The notes below the pieces were generated by a model. It made no database searches, was not told the DNA's origin, and saw only the letters and a program-made list of their open reading frames with translations. Source: Deltaproteobacteria bacterium (GTDB lineage: Bacteria; Desulfobacterota; Binatia; UBA9968). Taken from it: a stretch of DNA of 32,771 nucleotides. The position numbers and the translations under genes are program-made. Of this stretch, positions 15,893-24,880 are shown in pieces. Location of the stretch: assembly GCA_009379725.1 (NCBI GenBank), contig WHTF01000032.1, positions 1-32,771 on the forward strand, read 5' to 3'. Numbering within the stretch: position 1 is the stretch's first letter; each line of letters begins with the position of its first letter.

Positions 15893-16311
15893 ACAAAACC
15901 CTTAAACTTGCCTTCATCGCCTCGATAGTCGTGAATGTCCTTCTCGCCGGCGTCTTGCTTGGTCAGTTACCAAGGCGCTTTGACAAGTCGTCTTCCCGGC
16001 AGCAAAGAATCGAAGCTACCCTGCAAAAGCTGCCCGAATCGGTCCGTGCGCGCTTCCGCGCAACCTTGGAGCAAAGCGCACCGATCCGCGAGCAGATTCG
16101 CGCCGCGCGGACCGAGGCTATTCAGATCCTAATGGCCGAACCCTTCGACGAAACCGCCTATGATCGGCAAGTGCAAAAGATCGCCGAACTGCGCGGACAA
16201 CTGGGCAGCCGATTCGCGGCAGTCGTTCGAGAATCGGCCAAGGAACTGCCGTCGGAACAACGCAAAATCATGGCCACGGCATTGCAGCGTCCTTCGAACG
16301 CTTCACGGTGA
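15889..16311 (+). CDS. Membrane-anchored periplasmic sensor, Spy/CnrX-like
   Basis: The 140-residue protein has an N-terminal anchor (about 6-26) followed by an all-helical periplasmic domain: QQRIEATLQKLPESVRARFR, APIREQIRAARTEAIQILMA, YDRQVQKIAELRGQLGSRFA and LPSEQRKIMATAL. Four helices of this type with LPxxxR and LPSEQR turns fit the Spy/CpxP/CnrX (heavy-metal sensor, PF13801-like) fold. The protein has no histidine or cysteine, so it lacks the metal-binding residues of CnrX or ZraP and more likely senses misfolded proteins, peptides or amphiphiles. It is translationally coupled to the anti-sigma-like gene and about 250 bases ahead of macA. The domain call is by pattern only. Confidence 0.72.
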   Translation: MNKTLKLAFIASIVVNVLLAGVLLGQLPRRFDKSSSRQQRIEATLQKLPESVRARFRATLEQSAPIREQIRAARTEAIQILMAEPFDETAYDRQVQKIAELRGQLGSRFAAVVRESAKELPSEQRKIMATALQRPSNASR

Positions 16312-16557
16312 GCCGGCCCCACACGCAAGCTGCTACAACTTTAATAAGACTCGCTGTGCTTTTTTGGCCTCGCTGAGCGTAGCCAACTGGCGCACTGCAA
16401 TGATGAACGTAATCGACTATGCATTCAAATCCGAAACTCCGATCCAGTCTTCCAATCACATTAGCGTTATCCAGCGGCGCTTTTGTTGGCTGCCGCGGAG
16501 ACAAATGCGGCTTCATTCGTATCAAAGACTGAGAACGTTGGCGAAAGGGAAACCAAT

Positions 16558-17757
16558 ATGAAATGGCTATCGAAAACGCGACGCAACAAGATCGTCGGGC
16601 TGGCTACTTTAACCGCCGTTCTGGCGGGTGGCTGGTACTGGTACGGCTCCGCCGCGCAAACGCCTCAAGAGAATCTTCATCCCATCGTCGTCACCCGCGG
16701 CACGATCGAAGAAGTGGTCACCTCACAGGGCAAATTGGAAGCAAAGCAATACGTCGATGTCGGAACGCAAGTCTCGGGTCAAGTTAAGAAAATTCACGTC
16801 GACATCGGCGATACGGTAAACCAGGGACAGCTCCTTGCCGAGCTTGATCCACGGGTTTATCAATCGCAGGTCGAAGCCAACGAAGCGCGTCTCAACAGCC
16901 TCAAGGCGCAACTCAATCAACAAAGAGCCCAGCTCACGCTGGCCGAACAGAACCTCAAGCGCAACCAGGGCCTAATCGCCGTCAACGCCGTCAGCCAACA
17001 GGCGCTTCAGGAAAGCGAATCTGAGGCGGCAGTAGCCAAGGCCCAGCTGGCTTCTATCCAGGCACAGATTCAAGAGACCGAATCTAACATTAAAGGCAAC
17101 CGCACCAATCTGAGTTTCACCAAGATATATGCACCGATGCCAGGCACCGTCACGACTATGCCCGCCCGCGAAGGACAGACTTTGAACGCCAACCAGAGCG
17201 CGCCGATCATACTTCAGATCGCCAATCTCGACACCATGACCGTGCGCGCGCAGGTCGCTGAGGCCGACGTCACCAAACTCAAGGAAGGCATGTCCGTCTA
17301 CTTCACGACCTTGGGCAACGTCGAGCGCCGCTGGCAGGGCAAGGTACGGCAGATTCTTCCTTCGCCGCAGATTTTAAATGACGTTGTGCTCTACGATGTT
17401 TTGATCGATGTGAAGAACGAAGGCCGCCAGCTCATGAGCGGCATGACCACGCAGGTTTTCTTCATTTTCGGCAAGGCTGACAATGCCGTCATCGTTCCCG
17501 CTGAGGCGCTGACTCGCCGCGCCTCCGATCGAGATAACGACATGGGCAAGGCGTACCGCGTATCGGTGATGACCGGCACCGGCCGTGAGCAGAGAATTAT
17601 TCATGTCAGGCTGCTGACCCGCACACAGGCCGAAGTAACCGAGGGCCTCCAACCCGGCGAACGCATCGTTCTTAATCGCCCGGCAGGTTCGACTATGCAG
17701 GCCGGCAACCCACCGCGCTCCGGCAGCAACCGCATGAACCGGGGACCACGACTATGA
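16558..17757 (+). CDS. macA: MacA-like periplasmic adaptor of a tripartite efflux pump
   Basis: The 399-residue membrane-fusion protein links an inner-membrane ABC pump to an outer-membrane channel. An N-terminal anchor (about 10-30) is followed by the lipoyl-like domain (IEEVVTSQGKLEAKQYVDVG, SGQVKKIHVDIGDTVNQGQ). A long alpha-helical hairpin follows (about 100-185, QSQVEANEARLNSLKAQLNQ to ETESNIKGNRT), then the second lipoyl half (YAPMPGTVTTMPAREGQTL), a beta-barrel and a membrane-proximal domain. A longer frame begins at 16483, but the ATG at 16558 with GGGAAACC upstream gives the natural start MKWLSKTRRNK. The stop overlaps the macB start by four bases. The pump may export macrolides, peptides, haem precursors or siderophores; the substrate is not predictable. 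Confidence 0.92.
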   Translation: MKWLSKTRRNKIVGLATLTAVLAGGWYWYGSAAQTPQENLHPIVVTRGTIEEVVTSQGKLEAKQYVDVGTQVSGQVKKIHVDIGDTVNQGQLLAELDPRVYQSQVEANEARLNSLKAQLNQQRAQLTLAEQNLKRNQGLIAVNAVSQQALQESESEAAVAKAQLASIQAQIQETESNIKGNRTNLSFTKIYAPMPGTVTTMPAREGQTLNANQSAPIILQIANLDTMTVRAQVAEADVTKLKEGMSVYFTTLGNVERRWQGKVRQILPSPQILNDVVLYDVLIDVKNEGRQLMSGMTTQVFFIFGKADNAVIVPAEALTRRASDRDNDMGKAYRVSVMTGTGREQRIIHVRLLTRTQAEVTEGLQPGERIVLNRPAGSTMQAGNPPRSGSNRMNRGPRL

Positions 17758-19694
17758 GCGCAGCAATCCTGGAGCTGAGCGACGTTCACAAACACTACAC
17801 CAACGGCGACACCACCGTGCGGGCGCTCGACGGCGTATCTCTGACGATCCGCCGCGGCGAATTCGTAGCCATCATGGGGCAGTCCGGCTCCGGCAAGTCG
17901 ACCTTGATGAACATCGTCGGCTGCCTCGATCGGCCCACGTCCGGCAGCTACCGGGTGTTGGGCAAGGAGGCGGCCAATCTCTCTGCCGATGAGTTGGCTT
18001 CTTTGCGGCGCGAAACTTTTGGCTTCGTGTTTCAACGCTATAACCTGCTGGCGACGGCAACGGCGGGGGAGAACGTCGAAATTCCCTCCGTCTATGCCGG
18101 ACTGCCCAAGCAGAAGAGATCGCAACGCGCGAGCGGTCTGTTACAGCGGCTGGGTCTCGGCGACCGTACCGATCATCGTCCCAATGAACTTTCCGGCGGC
18201 CAGCAGCAGCGCGTCGCGATAGCGCGCGCGCTGGTCAACGATCCGCCGGTCATTCTCGCCGACGAACCGACAGGGGCTCTCGATACCAGGAGCGGCGATG
18301 AAGTTCTGACGCTGCTCAAAGAGCTGCATGCCGAAGGCCGGACTATCATTCTCATCACTCACGCCGAAAACGTGGCGCAACACGCCAGCCGCATCGTGCG
18401 CATCCAGGACGGACAAATTTTGGACGATAATGGGACAATTGAAACCGAAACCGTTGACGCCACCGGCGCGGAGAATAAAGTATGCGCCAGCGGTGTCAGC
18501 CTCGGCACCAGCATGCAAGAAGCTCTAGTTACCGCCTGGCGCTCGCTGCAGGTCAATATGTTCCGCACCGTGTTGACGCTGCTCGGCATCATCATCGGCG
18601 TGGCAGCGGTAGTGGCGATGCTGGCGGTGGGCGAAGGCAGCCGGCAAAAGGTGCTCGACCGTATCAGCTCGTTCGGCACCAACTTGATGTTGGTGCGCCC
18701 CGGCGCCGAGGGCATACGAAACTCCGGCGACATCGCCACGCTGATTCCCGAGGATGCCGCCGCACTTAAAAAATTGCCGAATATCGAAACCGCTCTGCCG
18801 GAGCGCAGCGGCCGCATGACCGTACGTTACGGCAACCGCGATTATCAGACCTCGGTGCAGGGAACCGGCGAGGATTTTCCCAGCGCGCGAGAATGGCAGG
18901 TCGCCGAAGGGCAGTTCTTCAATGCGGACGACATGAAGCAGTATGCACCGGTCGTCGTGCTCGGCGGCACGGTGGCGAAAACACTCTTCCCCGACGGCCG
19001 CGCATCGGTAGGTAAATACGTCCTGCTCAAGAACGTGCCTTTTCTCGTCATCGGTGTCATGACCGAAAAAGGCGCCTCGCCCAACGGTAGCGATCAGGAT
19101 GACGTCATTTTCCTGCCGATCAATACCGGTTTGGTGCGGCTATTCGGTAAAAACTATCTCAGCAGCATCACCCTAAAAGTATCGGACGCGGCCGACATCG
19201 CGGCGACCCAGGAGCGGGTCGAAAACCTGCTGCGCGAGCGCCACCGCACCGAGGATTTCCGCGTGCGCAACATGGCATCCTATTTACAAGCGGCGATGGA
19301 GACGCAGGATACATTCACGTTGCTTTTGGGAACCGTGGCGGCGATCTCGCTCTTGGTCGGCGGCATCGGCGTCATGAACATCATGCTCGTCAGCGTCGTC
19401 GAACGCACCCGGGAAATCGGCATTCGCATGGCCACCGGCGCGCGCACGCGCGACATCCTGCTGCAGTTCAACATCGAAGCCGCGGTGGTCTGCGCCGCCG
19501 GCGGACTCTTGGGAATTCTCGTTGGCGTCGGTGCCGGAATGATTTTACGTTACAGCGGCATGACGGTGATCTTCTTCATGACGCCGGCACTGCTCGCTTT
19601 CGCCTGCGCGTCGGCGACGGGGCTGATCTTCGGATATTTACCCGCGCGTAAAGCCGCGCGCTTGGACCCCGTCATAGCTTTGGCATCGGAGTGA
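17754..19694 (+). CDS. macB: MacB-like ABC transporter (ATPase fused to permease)
   Basis: The 646-residue protein has the MacB fusion of an N-terminal ATPase and a C-terminal permease. The ATPase has Walker [10 protein letters not shown] (42-50), signature LSGGQQQR (146-153), Walker B VILADEP (166-172) and a switch-His ITHAE near 201. A linker leads to transmembrane segment 1 (about 272-292), then a large periplasmic domain (about 300-520), then three C-terminal spans in the FtsX/MacB domain ([31 protein letters not shown]). MacB uses ATP to drive periplasmic substrates through an outer-membrane channel. Start and stop overlap neighbouring genes by four bases, consistent with a single transcript. 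Confidence 0.95.
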   Translation: MSAAILELSDVHKHYTNGDTTVRALDGVSLTIRRGEFVAIMGQSGSGKSTLMNIVGCLDRPTSGSYRVLGKEAANLSADELASLRRETFGFVFQRYNLLATATAGENVEIPSVYAGLPKQKRSQRASGLLQRLGLGDRTDHRPNELSGGQQQRVAIARALVNDPPVILADEPTGALDTRSGDEVLTLLKELHAEGRTIILITHAENVAQHASRIVRIQDGQILDDNGTIETETVDATGAENKVCASGVSLGTSMQEALVTAWRSLQVNMFRTVLTLLGIIIGVAAVVAMLAVGEGSRQKVLDRISSFGTNLMLVRPGAEGIRNSGDIATLIPEDAAALKKLPNIETALPERSGRMTVRYGNRDYQTSVQGTGEDFPSAREWQVAEGQFFNADDMKQYAPVVVLGGTVAKTLFPDGRASVGKYVLLKNVPFLVIGVMTEKGASPNGSDQDDVIFLPINTGLVRLFGKNYLSSITLKVSDAADIAATQERVENLLRERHRTEDFRVRNMASYLQAAMETQDTFTLLLGTVAAISLLVGGIGVMNIMLVSVVERTREIGIRMATGARTRDILLQFNIEAAVVCAAGGLLGILVGVGAGMILRYSGMTVIFFMTPALLAFACASATGLIFGYLPARKAARLDPVIALASE

Positions 19695-19702
19695 GGTCGT
19701 TT

Positions 19703-21049
19703 ATGAAGAAACGAAAACTTGGCGCTACAATCGCTGTTTCATTGGCTCTGTCGGCGTGCAGCCTGGCGCCGCAATACCAGCGGCCGCAGATGGCCGTGCC
19801 GCCGGGCTGGAGCAACGTCGCCGGTGTCGGCGCCAGCTACCAGCCGAGCACCACGCCGTTCTGGCAGGAGCTTGGCAGCGATGAGTTGAACAACGTCATG
19901 AAACTTGCGCTGGCGCAAAATCTCGATCTGGAGGCGGCACTGCAACGCGTCGATCAAGCGCGCGCTCAAGGCAAAATCGCCGGATCAGCGCTCTTCCCAT
20001 CGGTGGAAACCAGCGGCGGCGCATCGCGGAGTTTTCAGGATCCCCAGAATGTCAGCACGGCTCGAGGAGTCGGCAGTGTCAGTTATGAAGTCGATTTGTG
20101 GGGCAGAAACCGCAGCAACAAAGCTGCGGCGAACTACCGGGCCGAGGCAAGCGCCTTTGACTATGACGCATTGCAGCTTGTCGTCACCTCCGACACCGCC
20201 AACTTCTTTACCCAGGCCCTGAGCTTGAACCAGCGCATCGGCATCGCCGAAAATAACCTGAAAAACGCCGAGGAAATTTTGCGCATTATCGAGGCGCGCT
20301 ATCGCGCCGGCGCGGTTTCCGGACTGGAAGTCTCGCAGCAGCGTGTGGCCGTGAACAGCTTCCGGGCTTCGTTGATCTCGCTCATTGAAGCCCGCAGCAC
20401 GAATTTAAACGCATTGGCAATCTTGCTTGGACAAGCGCCACAGAATCTGCAAGCGCCGGCCGCCGATCTGGCATCGCTTGAATTACCGGCGGTGAACCTT
20501 ACACCGCCGGCAACGCTTTTGACCGCCAGGCCGGATATCGAACGGGCTGAATCGTTGCTGCGCGCCGCCAATGCCGATATCGGCTCCGCGCGCGCGGCCT
20601 TCTTTCCGGCAATGAATCTGGGAGTGGATGCCAGCATGGCGGCGGGATTCGGCAATCCTGCCGCCAGCGCGCTTTCGCTCGCCAGCAGCGTTCTGGCGCC
20701 GATCTTCACCGGCGGCCGGCTTACCGGAAACCTCGAAAACGTCACCGCGCGCCAGAAGGAATTGGCTGCGCAGTATCAAAAAACCGTGCTCGTTGCATTC
20801 CAAGAAGTCGAAGACGCCCTCGCTACGCTTAAAAGCAGCAACGAACAAGCCGCGCTATCGCGCGAATCGGTAGCGGAATCGCAGAACGCCTACAATATCG
20901 CCAAAGCACGCTTCGACGCCGGCGCCATCGATTACCTGACGTTGCTGGAAACCCAGCGTAGTCTGTATCAGGCAGAGGATAATCAGATCGCCATCAATGC
21001 GGAGCAGATTCGATCTTTCGTTCAGCTCAGAAAGGCGCTGGGAGCGTAA
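19703..21049 (+). CDS. NodT/TolC-type outer-membrane efflux lipoprotein
   Basis: The 448-residue protein is an efflux outer-membrane factor of the NodT family. The signal peptide ends in the lipobox LSAC with Cys19, so the protein is lipid-anchored. Two OEP repeats follow (about 55-240 and 260-448), with typical QRPQMAVPPGWS, NLDLEAALQRVDQAR, RSFQDPQN, SYEVDLWGRNRS, ARYRAGAVSGLEVSQQRVAV and ARFDAGAIDYLTLLETQRSL segments. The longer frame from the GTG at 19691 overlaps macB, but GAGG six bases before the ATG at 19703 favours that start. It forms the trimeric channel for MacAB. The full-length family structure looks intact. Confidence 0.93.
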   Translation: MKKRKLGATIAVSLALSACSLAPQYQRPQMAVPPGWSNVAGVGASYQPSTTPFWQELGSDELNNVMKLALAQNLDLEAALQRVDQARAQGKIAGSALFPSVETSGGASRSFQDPQNVSTARGVGSVSYEVDLWGRNRSNKAAANYRAEASAFDYDALQLVVTSDTANFFTQALSLNQRIGIAENNLKNAEEILRIIEARYRAGAVSGLEVSQQRVAVNSFRASLISLIEARSTNLNALAILLGQAPQNLQAPAADLASLELPAVNLTPPATLLTARPDIERAESLLRAANADIGSARAAFFPAMNLGVDASMAAGFGNPAASALSLASSVLAPIFTGGRLTGNLENVTARQKELAAQYQKTVLVAFQEVEDALATLKSSNEQAALSRESVAESQNAYNIAKARFDAGAIDYLTLLETQRSLYQAEDNQIAINAEQIRSFVQLRKALGA

Positions 21050-21712
21050 GTCGCGCCCCAGGCGCAAGGTTCAAAGTTCAACGGTTCAACGTTTAACGTC
21101 GAGCGAGTAGAAGGCGCACCTCGTTCGAGCGGTTTACCCAGTTCAAAACGTTCAAAGTTCAAGATGTTGGCCGGACCAACGGTTGCGGTCGGGATTTCAT
21201 TCCCTTTTCCGTCATCCTGAGCCAGAAGGATCCGCTTTATCTTATGGCAGTCACCAGCACTGCCGTCCAAAAACAAGTTACAAACGACCGACCGATGTAG
21301 AGCTATAAGGACTTGGATTTCCCTACCTCGTACCACGTTGTAGCTCAGGCCCACATCCAGGGAATTCTGTTCTCGCGCCAAGACGCCAAGACCGCAAAGC
21401 GACGGGCGACAGGCCCGTCGTCCTGAGCGGATGCGAAGGATCTAAGAAGGATTTCTCTCTTCGTTCGAAATGACAACCCATGCCCTTTGCGTCTTTGCGC
21501 GAATCATCTTCGTGGTCTATGTGACCGCTAGTTTGGACAGGAGTGCGTTGCCGGAGGCTGCAGAGTCAGCCGGCCGCGCAAGCGAGAATCAATGGCTAGT
21601 GTGAATTATCAAAATAGAATTGCTTCGGAGCTACATACGTTTTATTAAGTACCGAATGGAAAACTTATGAGACAAAGCGTCAAACCGCAAATTTTCTCGA
21701 GGAGGACTTAGA
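21050..21712. repeat. Repeat-rich spacer, dispersed intergenic repeat copy B
   Basis: This 663-base stretch has no gene. It holds a 13-base exact direct repeat (gttcaaagttcaa at 21069-21081 and 21150-21162) within runs of gttcaa-like units. Two versions of a cctgagc...gaaggatc motif occur (about 21216-21232 and 21422-21442). A perfect 8-bp hairpin lies at 21400-21420. The block at 21445-21520 matches the repeat at 1660-1800. These look like members of short repeat families that spread between genes. The final 60 bases hold the mscS ribosome site GAGGAGG. Confidence 0.6.
21400..21420. other. Perfect 8-bp hairpin in the repeat region
   Basis: CGACGGGC (21400-21407) and GCCCGTCG (21413-21420) are perfect complements around a GACAG loop. 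No T tract follows on the plus strand, so it is more likely part of the dispersed repeat than a terminator of the efflux operon. Confidence 0.45.
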
Positions 21713-22645
21713 ATGTTTGGAAACTCATTCGAAGCATATCTGCCGAAATTTTTAGATCTCGGCGTCAATTTGGCACAAGCATCGCTTGGTGTTCTTTTGA
21801 TTCTGTTAGCAGCCTTGATCGCCATTAAGCTTTTGCGCCCGGCACTCAACCGGCTGGAAGTGCTCCTGGTCCGAGCAGCAGAGTCTTCAGAAACGATCCC
21901 TGGAGCCGCCATGATGAGGATCCGCACACTCATGAGCGTGGTCTGGACTATCGTCGCCGGTCTCGTCTGGTTTACCGCGGTTTTAACAATCCTCGGGCAA
22001 GTGGGCGTTAACGTTGCGCCGGTCCTCGCCAGCGCGGGGGTGGTCGGACTGGCGGTGGGCTTCGGCGCGCAAAACCTCGTGAAAGACTTTGTCAGCGGCT
22101 TCTTTCTAATTTTGGAGGATCAAATCCGTGTCGGCGACGTGGCCGTCATCAACGGCACCGGCGGATTCGTCGAAGCGATCACGTTCCGCACCATCATACT
22201 GCGCGATGAAGCCGCTATCGTCCATATCTTTCCCAACGGCTCGATCAATACATTGTCCAATATGACCAAGGACTGGTCCGCCTACCTGATGAATATCGGT
22301 GTGGCTTACAAGGAAGATACAGACCACGTCATTGATGTGATGCGTCGAGTCGGCGACGAGTTGCAGGCGGAACCCAAATATGGCTCGGTCATGCTCGAAC
22401 CCCTCGAAATTATCGGCGTCGACTCATTTGCAGATTCAGCAGTGGTCATCAAAGCGCGGCTCAAGACATTACCGATAAAACAGTGGATGGTCGGACGGGA
22501 ATACCGGCGCCGGCTAAAAAAAGCCTTCGAAGCCGATAAGATCGAGATTCCGTTTCCGCACAGGACGCTCCATATAAGCGAGGGCAGCCAGCCATCAAAC
22601 TTGGGCGTGAAACAGAGCGGCGGGACTCCGGAGACCGGCAAGTAA
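21713..22645 (+). CDS. MscS family mechanosensitive channel
   Basis: The 310-residue small-conductance channel protein has three predicted spans (about 20-42, 72-95 and 98-125). The third contains the pore-lining GVVGLAVGFGAQNLVKDFVSG motif (about 109-129). It is followed by LILEDQIRVGDVAVINGTGG of the beta domain and the C-terminal alpha/beta vestibule (KTLPIKQWMVGREYRRRLKK, EIPFPHRTLHI). It opens under membrane tension and releases solutes during osmotic downshock. GAGGAGG lies six bases before the ATG. It is followed by the MFS gene after 28 bases, so they may be co-transcribed. Confidence 0.95.
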   Translation: MFGNSFEAYLPKFLDLGVNLAQASLGVLLILLAALIAIKLLRPALNRLEVLLVRAAESSETIPGAAMMRIRTLMSVVWTIVAGLVWFTAVLTILGQVGVNVAPVLASAGVVGLAVGFGAQNLVKDFVSGFFLILEDQIRVGDVAVINGTGGFVEAITFRTIILRDEAAIVHIFPNGSINTLSNMTKDWSAYLMNIGVAYKEDTDHVIDVMRRVGDELQAEPKYGSVMLEPLEIIGVDSFADSAVVIKARLKTLPIKQWMVGREYRRRLKKAFEADKIEIPFPHRTLHISEGSQPSNLGVKQSGGTPETGK

Positions 22646-22673
22646 ATAGAGACATCTTGGCACGAGTTCCGTT

Positions 22674-23936
22674 ATGGCCCCCTTCCCATTTTTGCCAAAG
22701 CGTGTAAATTGGAAAAATTATTTTTCACGCACTAGAGATCGCTGGAGCTCGCTCGACACATTGACTGACAATCCTCATTCTTTTACCCGGGCTGAAGTCG
22801 GACCGGTGATTGTCGTCAGTCTTATTTGCGCGCTGCGCCTGCTCGGTATCTTTTTGATCCTCCCGGTGTTCAGCGTGTACGCGGTCCAGTATGCCGGGGC
22901 GAGCATCGCCATGGCGGGCGTCGCTTTCGGTATCTATGCATTGACGCAGAGTATCCTGCAAATTCCGCTGGGGTGGGCCAGCGACCGTTGGGGACGCAGG
23001 CCGGTATTACTTTTTGGCCTTGCGCTATTCACGCTCGGCAGCGTCGGCTGCGGCTTGGCGCAAAACATTTCCCAGCTGATCCTGGCCCGCGTGATTCAAG
23101 GCACCGGCGCCGTGGGTTCTGTGGCATTGGCGGCATTGGCCGACCTCACCAGACCGGCGGTCCGTACCCAAGCGTTTACCATTACCGGAATTGCCATCGG
23201 TTCCGCATTCATGATCGGCATCCTGGGCGGACCTCTATTAGCGGCTCGAATTGGGCTCAGCGGTCTTTTCTATATTTTGGCTGCACTCGCTTTGTTGGCA
23301 ATGATTCTTGCCGCAATCTCATTTCCGCAAGAACATCGTTCCGACAACAAAGAGGCTCCCATGGCCTTTAAGCCGATTCTCTTGCATAACGAGCTGCGGC
23401 CGATTTTTATCGCGACCTTTGTTCTTTCATTTGCGCTGAATCTTTTCTTTTTCACTTATCCGCTGAGTTGGGCGGAAGTGGGACTCCATCGATCGCAGCT
23501 TTGGAAGGTCTATCTGATTATTTTCTTGCCCAGTGTATTGCTCGTATTTCCCTACATGCGTCACGCCGAGAAACGCGGCCGCTACCGAATGCCGATACTA
23601 ATCGGCTGGCTATCGGCGGCGGCCGGTTATGCCATCTACCTCGTCGGCGCTCAATCCGATTTGCTTCTCTATCTGAGCGGGGCCGCCTTTTTTTTCGGCT
23701 ACAGCCTGTTCCAACCGCTGTTACCGGCGTTTCTGACAAAAAGGATTCCGCTCGGCGGCCGCGGCACAGCCACCGGTGTCTATACGTTTTTTGGTTTTAT
23801 CGGTTCATCACTCGGCGGCATCCTCGGTGGCGCGCTCATCCACATCTCTCCTTCGTTACCGGAGTTTTTGGGCGTCATACTCTTGGTACTGTGGTACTTT
23901 GCGGGTCTTCCGACTGCGCCGGAGTCTACTTCTTAG
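22674..23936 (+). CDS. Major facilitator superfamily transporter
   Basis: The 420-residue protein has twelve predicted spans and the MFS motif A between spans 2 and 3 (GWASDRWGRRPVLL). The N-terminal 40 residues before the first span are unusually polar; a TTG at 22761 would give a shorter start (TDNPHSFTRAEVG). The N-terminal half resembles YajR/drug-proton antiporters (RLLGIFLILPVFSVYAVQYA, RVIQGTGAVGSVALAALADL), but the C-terminal YAM domain of YajR is absent. Substrate unknown. Its TAG stop abuts the stop codon of the convergent EamA gene with no base between. Confidence 0.9.
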   Translation: MAPFPFLPKRVNWKNYFSRTRDRWSSLDTLTDNPHSFTRAEVGPVIVVSLICALRLLGIFLILPVFSVYAVQYAGASIAMAGVAFGIYALTQSILQIPLGWASDRWGRRPVLLFGLALFTLGSVGCGLAQNISQLILARVIQGTGAVGSVALAALADLTRPAVRTQAFTITGIAIGSAFMIGILGGPLLAARIGLSGLFYILAALALLAMILAAISFPQEHRSDNKEAPMAFKPILLHNELRPIFIATFVLSFALNLFFFTYPLSWAEVGLHRSQLWKVYLIIFLPSVLLVFPYMRHAEKRGRYRMPILIGWLSAAAGYAIYLVGAQSDLLLYLSGAAFFFGYSLFQPLLPAFLTKRIPLGGRGTATGVYTFFGFIGSSLGGILGGALIHISPSLPEFLGVILLVLWYFAGLPTAPESTS

Positions 23937-24803
23937 CTAATCCCTGCCCAGCGATACCATGAAGATTCCCGCGACGACCATCGCGGCGCCGGCGACTTTG
24001 CGCCAGGTGACGGTCTCGATGCGGCGCGCCATCAATGGCGTCAGAATCAAAACGAATATCGTGTAACTATTGATCAGCGGAGCGATGACCGTGACTCGCT
24101 CCATGCTCAGAGCGATGTACATGAAGAGGAAAGAACCGCCGGTGAAGATTCCCGACCCGACAAACCAGCGCGAGACATGCGCTGAAGGCAAAGAAAACTT
24201 CTCGCCCTGAATGTATCGCGTGATCAGAAAAATTTCGACGGTGGACGTCAGCGCCGCGATGCCCGCCGCCAGAATCGGCTGTCCCCCACCATCCGCCAAC
24301 CCCCAACGCACCGTGACATCTTTCAATGCGAAAGTGAGCGCGCAAAGGAAGGGAAAGATCAACTCGGTTTTTTTGTATAAAGTCGTCGCGCCGGTCCATG
24401 AGACCGTAACTAAGCCAGCGACCGTCAGCAGAACACCGGCGAGAACCCACGGGCCCGGCCGCTCGCCAAGCAGGACTATCGCCAAAACCGTGGAAAACAT
24501 CGGCGTCGTGTTGATAATCGTCGATGTCACGGAGCTGCCCATGGTCCGGATGCCGCGAAAGCTCAGGACCCGGGTCACTCCGGGCACAAGAAGACCGATG
24601 GCGACGAATATGAGATTGTCGGCGACAAAGATCCTGGTATCGGAGTGAAGTAAAAAATGCGCCGCCAATAAAACCACGGTATTACCGGCTATGGTGATCC
24701 ATGCGCCCCAGGGCGCGGCAGCCAGATAATAACCGCGCTGGGCCAAAAGACTGGCAATTGCGAAACAAAGTGAAGTGAGAATACCAAAGAAGATCGGCAA
24801 CAC
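23937..24803 (-). CDS. EamA/DMT family permease
   Basis: The 288-residue protein is predicted to cross the membrane about ten times and is made of two EamA repeats (about 3-135 and 150-285), each with the usual proline- and glycine-rich helices: TMGSSVTSTIINTTPMFSTV in the first and YIALSMERVTVIAPLINSY in the second. Drug/metabolite transporters of this class export metabolites or amino acids; the substrate is unknown. It starts with GTG at 24803; AAGGAAAC lies upstream. It converges with the MFS gene and is divergent from mutY. Confidence 0.92.
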   Translation of the reverse strand: MLPIFFGILTSLCFAIASLLAQRGYYLAAAPWGAWITIAGNTVVLLAAHFLLHSDTRIFVADNLIFVAIGLLVPGVTRVLSFRGIRTMGSSVTSTIINTTPMFSTVLAIVLLGERPGPWVLAGVLLTVAGLVTVSWTGATTLYKKTELIFPFLCALTFALKDVTVRWGLADGGGQPILAAGIAALTSTVEIFLITRYIQGEKFSLPSAHVSRWFVGSGIFTGGSFLFMYIALSMERVTVIAPLINSYTIFVLILTPLMARRIETVTWRKVAGAAMVVAGIFMVSLGRD

Positions 24804-24880
24804 GGGGCGTTATAAGTTTCCTTCAAGAACGATTTCGTCTAAAGTGTCCCTTATATCTGAATTTCGACTGAACTGCATTG

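Noticed and set aside
16312-16557. Intrinsic terminator between the sensor and macA genes
   Set aside because: A TTTTTT run occurs, but no convincing GC stem precedes it; treating the region as one operon with a long gap is safer.
18359-18817. 152-residue minus-strand frame opposite macB
   Set aside because: It has no family features and lies wholly within a clear ABC transporter gene in a coupled operon.
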